From positions 211,309-250,484 of the forward strand of contig JANYES010000018.1 in assembly GCA_025362975.1 (NCBI GenBank): DNA of 39,176 nt, read 5' to 3'. This DNA comes from Alphaproteobacteria bacterium. GTDB lineage: Bacteria > Pseudomonadota > Alphaproteobacteria > Rickettsiales > SXRF01. Below, piece by piece: positions 5,430-13,278 of this stretch (its first letter is position 1; every line of letters begins with the position of its first letter). The notes under the pieces are model-generated. The model saw nothing but the letters and a program-made list of their open reading frames with translations, searched no databases and was not told where the DNA came from. The position numbers and the translations under genes are program-made.

Positions 5430-7274
5430 TTACAGCGTAGCGATCAACGCTTCCAGCTCCGCTTCCACTTTCCCGATCTGCTTTTGCAGTTCCTCATACG
5501 ACTTCGTCAGGTCGCGCAACTGTTTCGCGTCGCCTTCGGCGCTTACTGTGGCGATCTGGTTTTCCATGTTGTCTTTATCCGCCGTTAGGGTGGCGATTTT
5601 TTGTTCTAGTTTGGCGGCTTGTTTTTCGGTTTTGCTTAAGGACTTGGGGGCTTCGGCGGTGGGTTCGCCTTTGGATTTTTTGCTTTCCTGCTTTGCGGCT
5701 TCGCGTTCTTTTTTGCGTTGCTGGACGACATGGGATTTGTATGCTTCTAGATCGTCTTCGTAGGGTTTGCAGGCGCCGTCGGCGACTAGCCACAGGCGGT
5801 CGGCGACGCATTCGACGAGGTGGGGGTCATGGCTGACTAAGATGACAGCACCTTTGTAGTGGTTGAGGGCTTGCATGAGGGCTTCGCGGGCGTCCATGTC
5901 CAGATGGTTGGTGGGTTCGTCGAGGAGCATGATGTGTGGGGCGTCGAAGGACATGAGGCAGAAAAGCAGGCGGGCTTTTTCGCCGCCGGAGAGTTCGCCG
6001 ACTTTGGTGTCGGCTTTGTGTTTGTCGAAACCGAAGGCGCCTAAGCTCGCGCGGATGCGGTGTTCGGGGACGGTTTTCATGGCGGCGCGCATGACTTCGA
6101 ACGGGGTTTCCTTGACGTCCAGCTCGTCGGTCTGGAACTGGGCGAAATAGCCGACGCGGAGTTTGCCAGGTTTGTGGATGTCGCCTTTGAAGGGGGCGAG
6201 GCGGCCGGAGATGAGTTTCACCAGCGTGGATTTACCGTTGCCGTTGGCGCCGAGCAGCGCGATGCGGTCGTCGGCGTCGATGCGAAGGTTGAGGTTTTTG
6301 AGGACGATCTTGTCGCCGTAGCCAGCGTCGACGCTGTCGATGGTGATCAGCGGGGATTTGAGTTCTTCGGGCTCTGGGAATTGGAAGCGGGTGACGCGGT
6401 CGGCCATGACGGCGTCGACGATGTCCATTTTCTGGATGGCTTTGAGGCGCGATTGTGCCTGACGGGCTTTGGAGGCGGTGGCGCCGAAGCGGTCGACGAA
6501 GGCCTGCATGTGGGCTTTCTGGGCAAGCTGTTTGTCGCGCATGGCGGTCTGGCCGAGCATTCGTTCGGCGCGGCGGCGTTCGAACTCGTCGTAGGTGCCG
6601 GTGTAGAGGACGAGTTTCTGGTTTTCGAGGTGGACGATGGTGTCGACGGTTTTATTGAGGATTTCGCGGTCGTGGCTGATGACGATCAGGGTTTCGGAGT
6701 ATTTTTGCAGGAAGGTTTCGAGCCAGATCATGGCTTCGAAGTCCAGATGGTTGGTCGGTTCGTCGAGCAGCAAGAGATTCGGTTTGCGGAAGAGGGCGCA
6801 GGCCAGCGCCACGCGGTTGCGCCAGCCGCCGGAGAAGGAGGAGATCGGGTCGTTCTGGACTTTGTCATCGAAGCCGAGACCGTTTAAGATTTGGGCGGCG
6901 CGCGACGGGGCGCCGTACGCGTCGATTTCGTCGAGGCGGGTGTAGATGTAGCCGATGCGGTCGGGGTCTTCGCAGGTTTCGGCTTCTTTGAAGAGGGCTT
7001 CGCGTTCGATGTCGGAGGAAAGGACGATGTCGATGATGGGCGTGTCGTCGGACGGCATGTCCTGACGGACCATGCCCATTGATGCGCCTTTGATCATGGT
7101 GATGTCGCCACCGTCGGCGGCGATCTGGCCAGCGATGAGCTTGAAGAGCGTGGATTTACCGGTGCCGTTGGGGCCGACCAGGCCGACGCGGGCTTTGGCG
7201 CCGACGGTGAGGGTCGCTTTGTCCAGAAGCGTGCGGCCGGCGATGCGGTAGGTCAGGTCGTTGATAAAAAGCAT
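5430..7274 (-). CDS. ABC-F family ATPase (YheS/Uup-like)
   Basis: A 614-residue protein with two ABC ATPase domains and no membrane segments, the hallmark of ABC-F proteins, which act on ribosomes rather than as transporters. Domain 1 has Walker A GPNGTGKST (residues 34-42), signature SGGWRNR (~148) and Walker B LLDEPTNHLD (~168). Domain 2 has GANGNGKST (~341), signature LSGGEKAR (~428) and LLDEPTNHLDMDA (~450). The linker between them is basic and helical (QAHMQAFVDRFGATASKARQ). Residues ~520-614 form a Lys/Glu-rich coiled coil, as in YheS and Uup. Length and domain order fit the family. Its 3' end has a decayed partial copy at 5184-5229. Whether it protects ribosomes from antibiotics or has a housekeeping role cannot be told. 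Confidence 0.93.
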   Translation of the reverse strand: MLFINDLTYRIAGRTLLDKATLTVGAKARVGLVGPNGTGKSTLFKLIAGQIAADGGDITMIKGASMGMVRQDMPSDDTPIIDIVLSSDIEREALFKEAETCEDPDRIGYIYTRLDEIDAYGAPSRAAQILNGLGFDDKVQNDPISSFSGGWRNRVALACALFRKPNLLLLDEPTNHLDFEAMIWLETFLQKYSETLIVISHDREILNKTVDTIVHLENQKLVLYTGTYDEFERRRAERMLGQTAMRDKQLAQKAHMQAFVDRFGATASKARQAQSRLKAIQKMDIVDAVMADRVTRFQFPEPEELKSPLITIDSVDAGYGDKIVLKNLNLRIDADDRIALLGANGNGKSTLVKLISGRLAPFKGDIHKPGKLRVGYFAQFQTDELDVKETPFEVMRAAMKTVPEHRIRASLGAFGFDKHKADTKVGELSGGEKARLLFCLMSFDAPHIMLLDEPTNHLDMDAREALMQALNHYKGAVILVSHDPHLVECVADRLWLVADGACKPYEDDLEAYKSHVVQQRKKEREAAKQESKKSKGEPTAEAPKSLSKTEKQAAKLEQKIATLTADKDNMENQIATVSAEGDAKQLRDLTKSYEELQKQIGKVEAELEALIATL

Positions 7275-7348
7275 GTTTGTCGTCCAAAATGAGCGCGCAA
7301 CCTAGAGGTTTCGCGGGGTTAGGTCAAGGACGGCTGTATGTGTCTGAT

Positions 7349-8140
7349 TTACTTACCCATTGAGCGTTCCATGACCAGCTTGCCGATCAGGGCGGTCAGG
7401 TATCTCGGGAAGAAGCGGTGCATGAGGGTGAGCGCGGTGTTTTTCCAATTGCCGCAGACGACGGTGATTTTGCCTTTTTCCATTGCGGTGAGGGCGTCGC
7501 GCACGACGGTGTCGGTGGTGTCGAAGGTGAGGTGGGGTTTTTCGATGTTGGCGCGGGTGAAGAATTCGCTTGCAGTGGCACCGGGACAGACCGCGAGAAC
7601 GCGCACGCCGTGGGGGTCTGCTTCCATTGCGACCGCTTCGCTGAAGGAAAGAACAAAGGCTTTGGTGGCGGCGTAATTGGCGAAGTAAGAGAGGGGTTGG
7701 AAGGCGGCGGTGGAGGCGATGTTGTAGATGTGGCCGGATTTTCTGGCGATCATGGAGGGGAGGTAGAGGCGGGTGAGTTCGCTTAAGGTAAGGATGTTCA
7801 GGTTGAGCATCTGGCGGTTGGTGGCGATGTCGCTCTCAGCGAGGGGGCCGAAGGCGCCGATGCCAGCGTTGTTGACGAGGATGTCGATGTCGCAGCCGAG
7901 TTTGGCGACGGCATCGAAGAGGGTTTGCGCGGCGTTGGGCAGGCTCAAATCTTGGGTGATGAGGTGGATATCGGAGGGGAAATCGCGGGTGATGATGTGG
8001 GCCAATTCCTGCAGTTTATCGGTGCGGCGGGCGACTAAAATGACGTTGGCGCCGCGGCCAGCGAGTTTGCGGGCGAAGGTTTCGCCGATGCCGGAGGAAG
8101 CGCCGGTGATGAGCGCCCATTTGCTTTTGTAATTCATCAT
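7349..8140 (-). CDS. Short-chain dehydrogenase/reductase
   Basis: A 263-residue classical SDR. The Rossmann cofactor motif TGASSGIG is at residues 12-19, NNAG near 90, the catalytic Ser in NIAST near 142 and YAATK near 154. The Arg-Arg after the second strand (VARRTDKL) favours NADP(H). The C-terminal tail is longer and basic/hydrophobic (MHRFFPRYLTALIGK), as in YqjQ/DltE-like SDRs, and may touch the membrane. The substrate is unknown. It is transcribed divergently from the old yellow enzyme gene with 76 bases between start codons, so the two may share control. MM at the start allows a choice of ATG three bases apart. Confidence 0.88.
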   Translation of the reverse strand: MMNYKSKWALITGASSGIGETFARKLAGRGANVILVARRTDKLQELAHIITRDFPSDIHLITQDLSLPNAAQTLFDAVAKLGCDIDILVNNAGIGAFGPLAESDIATNRQMLNLNILTLSELTRLYLPSMIARKSGHIYNIASTAAFQPLSYFANYAATKAFVLSFSEAVAMEADPHGVRVLAVCPGATASEFFTRANIEKPHLTFDTTDTVVRDALTAMEKGKITVVCGNWKNTALTLMHRFFPRYLTALIGKLVMERSMGK

Positions 8141-8155
8141 GGATAGTGGCCCAAT

Positions 8156-8183
8156 TTGCTATTTGTGTTTTATGATCTATATT
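8156..8183 (+). promoter_or_regulatory. Candidate promoter of the old yellow enzyme gene
   Basis: TTGCTA (8156-8161) and TATATT (8178-8183) are 16 bases apart, followed 33 bases later by the ATG with a good AAGGAGA ribosome binding site (8204-8210). The region is notably AT-rich compared with its surroundings. Confidence 0.4.
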
Positions 8184-8216
8184 TCATCTCGATTCAATTA
8201 GCCAAGGAGAATTCCG

Positions 8217-9317
8217 ATGACGACGCTTTTCGATCCGCTGGTGGTGGGGGATATCACCGTTCCGAACCGAGTGTTTATGGCGCCGCTGACGCGGATGCGC
8301 AGCACGCAGCCGGGGAATATTCCCAATGCGATGATGGCGCAGTATTATGTGCAGCGCGCTAGCGCGGGGTTGATTATTTTGGAGGCGACACAGGTTTCGC
8401 AGCAGGGGCAGGGGTATCCGTCAACGCCGGGGATTCATTCGGACGCGCAGGTTGAGGGGTGGAAGATTGTCACCGATGCGGTGCATAAGGCGGGCGGAAG
8501 GATGTTTTTACAGCTTTGGCATGTGGGGCGGATTTCGCATACGTCGCACCAGCCGGATGGCGGGTTGCCGGTAGCGCCTTCGGCTATCGCGCCGGATGGG
8601 AAGGTGTTTACGGCGGATTGGAAACAGGTGCCGTATGAGACGCCTCGGGCGCTGGAGACGAGTGAGTTGCCGGGGATTGTGGAGCAGTTCCGTAAAGGGG
8701 CGGAAAATGCTAAAGCCGCCGGGTTTGACGGGGTGGAAGTGCACGGGGCGAATGGGTATTTGCTTGACCAGTTTTTGCAAGATGGAGTGAATAAACGTCA
8801 CGATAATTATGGCGGGTCGATTGAAAATCGGGCGCGGTTGTTGCTTGAGGTTGTGGATGCGGTGGTGGGTGTGTGGGGACGCGGGCGCGTGGGCGTTCGG
8901 TTGTCGCCATATGCGTCGTTCAACGGGATGAGTGAGAGCGATCCGAAGGCGTTGTTTACGTATGTGCTGAAGGAATTGAGCAAGCGTGGGATTGCGTATG
9001 CGCATGTGATCGAGCCGCGAGCTTCGGGTGCGTCGGATTCTGTAAATGTTGACGTGCCGGTGGCGTTTGATGAGCTACGCGGGGTGTTTAGCGGCGTGTA
9101 TCTTTCGGCGGGCGGGTATAACGTACAGAATGCGCCCGAGGCGGTGGAACAAGGGTATGTGGATGCGGTGGCGTTCGGGCGGTTGTTTATTGCCAATCCG
9201 GATTTGCCGAAGCGATTGCAGTTGCATGCGGGGCTTAATCCGTATGACCGTTCGTCGTTTTATGGCGGGACGGAGAAGGGGTATATTGATTATCCGTTTA
9301 TGGATAAGGCAGCTTGA
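8217..9317 (+). CDS. nemA: Old yellow enzyme family ene-reductase (NemA-like)
   Basis: A 366-residue FMN-dependent oxidoreductase matching N-ethylmaleimide reductase along its whole length. Visible motifs are NRVFMAPLTRMRS at the N-terminus, QLWHVGRIS near residue 100, and VEVHGANGYLLDQFLQDGVN (substrate-binding His and Asn) near 175-195. The YGGSIENRARLLLEV segment, RLSPYASF, and the C-terminal FGRLFIANPDLP and FYGGTEKGYIDYP follow. Such enzymes reduce activated C=C bonds and nitro compounds with NAD(P)H and help remove reactive electrophiles. The start ATG has a strong ribosome binding site. Divergence from an SDR gene suggests a small detoxification pair. No NemR-like repressor is adjacent. 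Confidence 0.9.
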   Translation: MTTLFDPLVVGDITVPNRVFMAPLTRMRSTQPGNIPNAMMAQYYVQRASAGLIILEATQVSQQGQGYPSTPGIHSDAQVEGWKIVTDAVHKAGGRMFLQLWHVGRISHTSHQPDGGLPVAPSAIAPDGKVFTADWKQVPYETPRALETSELPGIVEQFRKGAENAKAAGFDGVEVHGANGYLLDQFLQDGVNKRHDNYGGSIENRARLLLEVVDAVVGVWGRGRVGVRLSPYASFNGMSESDPKALFTYVLKELSKRGIAYAHVIEPRASGASDSVNVDVPVAFDELRGVFSGVYLSAGGYNVQNAPEAVEQGYVDAVAFGRLFIANPDLPKRLQLHAGLNPYDRSSFYGGTEKGYIDYPFMDKAA

Positions 9318-9344
9318 TACTCAGGCTGTAGTGGATGAACGCGG

Positions 9345-9368
9345 CCCCGTCATGCGGCGGGGTGACAA
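9345..9368 (+). repeat. Short palindromic repeat, copy 2
   Basis: This unit has 22 of 24 bases in common with 1073-1096. Its right end, GTGACA, forms the -35 hexamer of the promoter that follows. Confidence 0.6.
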
Positions 9369-9390
9369 GAGCAGCAAATTGGCGTATAAT
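9362..9390 (+). promoter_or_regulatory. Strong candidate promoter of the RNB ribonuclease gene
   Basis: GTGACA (9362-9367) and a perfect TATAAT (9385-9390) are separated by the optimal 17 bases. The predicted transcript would start near 9397 and have a ~25-base leader to the GTG start at 9422. The -35 box lies within the short repeat. Confidence 0.6.
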
Positions 9391-9421
9391 ACGATAAGAA
9401 TTACACCACAGGCAGGTTTAC

Positions 9422-11971
9422 GTGTTAAACGACAAAACCACACCAGCAGACGACGAACCGCTTGGGCGACCTGTCCACATTTTTCAGCCTGACACCGGGC
9501 CGCGCGCGGAGAGCCCTTCGGTTAAACTCACGGCGGCTAGCATTTCCAAAAAACCGATCGATCTGGCAGGGCGCAAACCCATTCGCGCTTATGCGGTGGA
9601 TGGGGCGAACCCGAAGACGCCGATGGATCGCGACGATGCGGTGAATATTGAATTTCACGACGACCCGGTGCTCGGTAAATTAGTGACTCTGCATGCGACG
9701 ATTGCAGATGTGGCGTCGGTGTCGCCGGGAGGGGCGATGGTGAATGGGGATGCGCGGTTGACGGCGCTGGATAACCATGCGGCGAATAATGGCGAGACGT
9801 TGTATTTCTCGCACGGGGTGGCGCCGATGTTGCCGCGCACGTTGCAGGACCGGTTGAGTCTGGAAGACGGGAAAGAACGGGCGGGGCTTACGATTTCGAT
9901 TACGTTCGATTCGAAGTGCAATGCTATCCATACGGAATTTTCACGCACGCGGGTAACGACGGAATGTAAGAGTTATCGCGGGGCAGCGATTGATATTCAG
10001 AGCCACGGGCATCCGATTCAGCGGATTGCGGTGTTGGCGGGGCAGTTACTCAAGAATAAAACGGGGCTTACGAATCTGCCGCATTATGATGAGGCGACGG
10101 GGTGCTACACCGACTCGGAAGGGGTGGAGCGGCATGTTAGCCCGGATGAGTTGTCGGCGTATGCGATGGTGCAGGGATGTATGATTGCGGCCAATGAGGC
10201 GGCGGCGAAAATGATGCAGGGGAGTAATTTCGTTTTCCGCAATCACAGTTTTTTGTTTACGCCGAAGGGCGGGGAAGAACGGGTGGTGTATGAGAAGGCC
10301 GGGATTGCGGATGCGGCGGGGAACGCGCGCGGGAGGCTGGAGCCGAATCAGGCGGAATATAGTGCAAAAAATATTGGGCATTTCGGGTTGGATTCGCCAG
10401 CGTATAGCCATGTGACTTCGCCGATTCGGCGCTATGCGGATTTGGTAAACCAGCGGATGATGCATTGGGGCATTGATGTGGTGGACGCGGTGGTGAGTGT
10501 GGCGGCGTCGGGATCGAAAGTACCGGAGGAGAAAATTCGCTACATCATGTGGGATCATGCGCCGGAATTGCTGGAGAAGGCGTCGCATTATAAGCAGGGG
10601 GATAAGGGAGCGGCGAAGATTAAAGTGCGGCGGGAGCTGGTGGACAGTATTCACTCGGCGTTTAAGGCATGCGGGGTCAAGGAGCGCTTTTGGAATTCGA
10701 AAACCGAAGAGGTGATCGAGGCGGTGCAGATGTTGCAGATGCCGTATAAGCATAATGATCTGGTGGCGCTTTCTTCGAAGCTGAATCATACGCTGAGCGG
10801 GAATCGCGTGCGGCGGAGGGATTTTTCGGAGACGACGGCTTGGATTAACACGGTGTTTCCCAATACGGATGCGGCGTTGCTTAGCGAATGGTCGGCGGGG
10901 TCGTTTGCGCGGTTGCTGGAGGCGGCGGCGCGGCGCGGGGATAATAACGACGTGTTTGCGGCTCAAGTGCGCCAGCGCATTACGATGGGGATGAAGGCGT
11001 TTATGCGCCAGCAGATGCAGACGAGTGGGGAGACGAATCCGGAGAAGGGGCTGGAGGATACGGAGCTTGGGGCGCTGGTGCAGAATTTATATAGCCTGAT
11101 TGTGCTGGCGGAGCAGCGCAAGGACGGACATTGGGAAGAGTTGAAGGATTTCGCGTTCCAGCAGTTAAAGGACCAGCCGGTGTTAGCGGAGCAGCTGTTT
11201 GAGTTTTTGCAGATGCAGCAGTTGAAGCAATATAATTCGGTGTTGCAGACGCCGCAGGGGGATGGGCCGGAGCAGCAATTGGTGCGCGAGACGAAGCAGA
11301 GTTATGTGGTGCAGGCGACGTTGTTTGATCGGCAGAAGCATTCGGTTCCGGCAGCACTGGTGGTGCTGAGCCATGAGCTGATTACGCCGCGCGGGGACGG
11401 GTTGCCGCCGCTGCGGGATAGGAAGGATTATTCGGCGCCGGTGATTGATGCGGTGGACCCGGGGGAATATGCGTCGGCGGAAGAGGCGACCAAAGTGGCG
11501 CGGCAATCGGCGATACTCACGTTCTTCCGGTATTATGGAAAGATGTATCATCATGAAGATTTGTATACGCCGCCGCTGATTGAGATGGAGCTGGAACGGG
11601 CGAAGGTGAAGAAGGGTGATCGGCTGGAATTTTTGCACAAGGTGTGCGACGGGTTGTTCGAGGTGGAATGCATGGCGAAGCTGGCGCGCTCGCCTTATAA
11701 CGATGCGAAGACGTTTAAGGCGCGGGTGGTGGTGCGGCCTAAGGACGGCGAGCCGCTGGTGACGGAGGCGATTGGGCCGCTGGAGCGGGCGATTGATAAG
11801 GCGGCGCAGAAGATGTTGTTTTATCCGCCGTTCAGGGAAATGCTGTCGGCGACGTATGAGCCGGTGGATATGCTGGACAAAGCACCGCTGGCGGATGAGC
11901 CGAAGCTGGTGTGGGGCAAGGCGATTGCGTTTGACCGGACGCGAAGCGCCGAGAATGGGGCTACGCGCTAG
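9422..11971 (+). CDS. RNB-domain (RNase II/R family) exoribonuclease with dsRBD-like C-terminus
   Basis: An 849-residue protein with a GTG start. The RNB catalytic domain spans residues ~50-375. It has the DGANPKTPMDRDDAV acidic cluster near 58-72 (metal-binding aspartates conserved), LHATIADVASVSP, a PMLPRTLQDRLSL motif, and the YSHVTSPIRRYADLVNQRMM signature near 328. Unlike RNase II and RNase R it has only ~50 residues before the RNB domain, so no cold-shock domains, and no S1 domain is visible after it. Instead there are ~470 further residues. Two parts look like double-stranded RNA binding domains: near 590-710, and more clearly near 740-815 (FKARVVVRPKDGE then ERAIDKAAQKML). Hydrolytic 3'-5' RNA decay is expected. 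The C-terminal reading is my inference. Its stop overlaps the convergent neighbour by 11 bases. Confidence 0.87.
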   Translation: MLNDKTTPADDEPLGRPVHIFQPDTGPRAESPSVKLTAASISKKPIDLAGRKPIRAYAVDGANPKTPMDRDDAVNIEFHDDPVLGKLVTLHATIADVASVSPGGAMVNGDARLTALDNHAANNGETLYFSHGVAPMLPRTLQDRLSLEDGKERAGLTISITFDSKCNAIHTEFSRTRVTTECKSYRGAAIDIQSHGHPIQRIAVLAGQLLKNKTGLTNLPHYDEATGCYTDSEGVERHVSPDELSAYAMVQGCMIAANEAAAKMMQGSNFVFRNHSFLFTPKGGEERVVYEKAGIADAAGNARGRLEPNQAEYSAKNIGHFGLDSPAYSHVTSPIRRYADLVNQRMMHWGIDVVDAVVSVAASGSKVPEEKIRYIMWDHAPELLEKASHYKQGDKGAAKIKVRRELVDSIHSAFKACGVKERFWNSKTEEVIEAVQMLQMPYKHNDLVALSSKLNHTLSGNRVRRRDFSETTAWINTVFPNTDAALLSEWSAGSFARLLEAAARRGDNNDVFAAQVRQRITMGMKAFMRQQMQTSGETNPEKGLEDTELGALVQNLYSLIVLAEQRKDGHWEELKDFAFQQLKDQPVLAEQLFEFLQMQQLKQYNSVLQTPQGDGPEQQLVRETKQSYVVQATLFDRQKHSVPAALVVLSHELITPRGDGLPPLRDRKDYSAPVIDAVDPGEYASAEEATKVARQSAILTFFRYYGKMYHHEDLYTPPLIEMELERAKVKKGDRLEFLHKVCDGLFEVECMAKLARSPYNDAKTFKARVVVRPKDGEPLVTEAIGPLERAIDKAAQKMLFYPPFREMLSATYEPVDMLDKAPLADEPKLVWGKAIAFDRTRSAENGATR

Positions 11972-12989
11972 AGGCCATGCATTGGCTGATGGCAGCGTCG
12001 GCGCGGCCAGCTTCCAGTTCCAGTTGTTCCGTTAAATTCCGAAGCAGTGTGATGTCGGGGGATTCGCTTTGGGCGAGGATCTCGAGCTGGCGTGCGAGGT
12101 GCACGGTTTTAAGTGCGCCTAGATTGGCGTTCATGGATTTGATGGTGTGGGCGGATTTGGAAAGCTCGGGGAAATCGCGGTTGTCGAGCGAGGTTTTGAT
12201 GATGTGGAAATAGTTGCGGCTGGCTTCGCGGTGGGAGGCGAGGAGGGGGACGGCTTCGGTGCCGACTATTTCGCTGAAGCGGTTGAAGACGGATTCGTCG
12301 AGGGTGGCTTTGGAGGTGGTTTCGAGAACGCATTTTTCTTTGGGGAGCCAGTCGAGCAGGATGCGCTGTAGATCGTCGTCGCGCATGGGTTTGGTGATGT
12401 AATCGTCCATGCCGGCGTCGCGGCAGAGCTGGATATCGCCTTCGAGAGTGTTGGCGGTGAAGGCGATGATGGGCGTGCGGGGCACACGGTTTTTGAACTG
12501 CCATTCGCGGATGAGGCCAGTGGCTTCGTAGCCGTCGGCGATGGGCATGAGGCAGTCCATGAGGACGAGGTCGTAATGGGTGCCGGACTGGATGGCTTGG
12601 ACGGCTTCTTCGCCGTTGTCGGCGGTATCTACGGCGCAGCCGAATTTTTCGAGTAGTTTGACGGCGACGTGTTGGTTGATGCGGTTGTCTTCGGCGAGCA
12701 GGATGCGCGCGCTGGTGAAGGTGCCGCTGGCGGGTTTGTTGCCGGGGATGTTGGTTTCACGCGGGGTGCGCTGGATGGTGTCGAGGATGAGCAGGGCCGC
12801 GATGGAGAGCGTGGCGACAAGCGAGCAAATGAATACTGGCGGCAGGGTGAGGTTGAACGGATGTAGCAAAGTGATGCAGGTGAGGGCGGCGATGGCGGTG
12901 ATGAGGCAGCCGATAGTCAGGAATCCGTGGAGGGCGAGGAAGGGCTGGAAGAGTGGTTCGTCGTCGCAGTCGTGTTCATTTTGAGTCAT
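11961..12989 (-). CDS. Membrane-anchored REC-HPt phosphorelay protein
   Basis: A 342-residue protein with two N-terminal membrane helices (about 18-42 and 48-69), then a receiver domain (~95-215) and an HPt domain (~235-340). In the receiver, the acidic pocket is AEDNRINQ (D101), the phosphoacceptor is D145 in LVLMDCLMP, and the conserved Lys is K200 in YITKP. The HPt has H281 in SAHTIKSMNANLGA. No histidine kinase HisKA or HATPase domain is present, so it looks like the tail of a hybrid kinase (BarA/ArcB type) that keeps the membrane anchor. It would shuttle phosphate between a separate kinase and a response regulator. No such partners are adjacent. The stop overlaps the convergent ribonuclease gene. 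Confidence 0.85.
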   Translation of the reverse strand: MTQNEHDCDDEPLFQPFLALHGFLTIGCLITAIAALTCITLLHPFNLTLPPVFICSLVATLSIAALLILDTIQRTPRETNIPGNKPASGTFTSARILLAEDNRINQHVAVKLLEKFGCAVDTADNGEEAVQAIQSGTHYDLVLMDCLMPIADGYEATGLIREWQFKNRVPRTPIIAFTANTLEGDIQLCRDAGMDDYITKPMRDDDLQRILLDWLPKEKCVLETTSKATLDESVFNRFSEIVGTEAVPLLASHREASRNYFHIIKTSLDNRDFPELSKSAHTIKSMNANLGALKTVHLARQLEILAQSESPDITLLRNLTEQLELEAGRADAAISQCMASSA

Positions 12990-13278
12990 GGTGTGCCCCT
13001 GTATTTTAAGTGCATTTCTATTTATACTAGAGGAAAATAATTATTTACACAACCTTTGGTATGGGCCGAAATTGGGGTTTTCCAGGGGTGGTTAGGGTTA
13101 AGGAAGTAAGATGGGGTGCGGCTGGCTATACCAATGAAATAAAATAGGATTATTGCTTTTAAATGGTTAATTTAAGGCCGGTCCGGAAGCAAAATATTGT
13201 CATAAAAGCTTAATTTGTACCTGAGGGTGGTTAGGGTACAATGAACTAGTATGAAACCAGTGTAAGAAGAGTTTTTTT
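12990..13278. other. AT-rich intergenic region with 13-base direct repeats
   Basis: This ~290-base stretch separates the divergent REC-HPt and 982-residue protein genes and is markedly AT-rich. It contains two exact copies of GGGTGGTTAGGGT at 13086-13098 and 13225-13237. The second is about 40 bases before the ATG at 13279. They could be binding sites for a regulator of the large gene. No small gene was recognised. Confidence 0.4.

Noticed and set aside
6060-6887. 275-residue plus-strand frame opposite the ABC-F gene
   Set aside because: It is the antisense of a clearly conserved ABC-F coding sequence; low-complexity Gly/Val/Asp/Phe composition typical of a shadow frame.
10046-10966. 306-residue minus-strand frame opposite the RNB gene
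   Set aside because: Arg/His/Pro-rich shadow of a conserved gene, with no ribosome binding site or family match.
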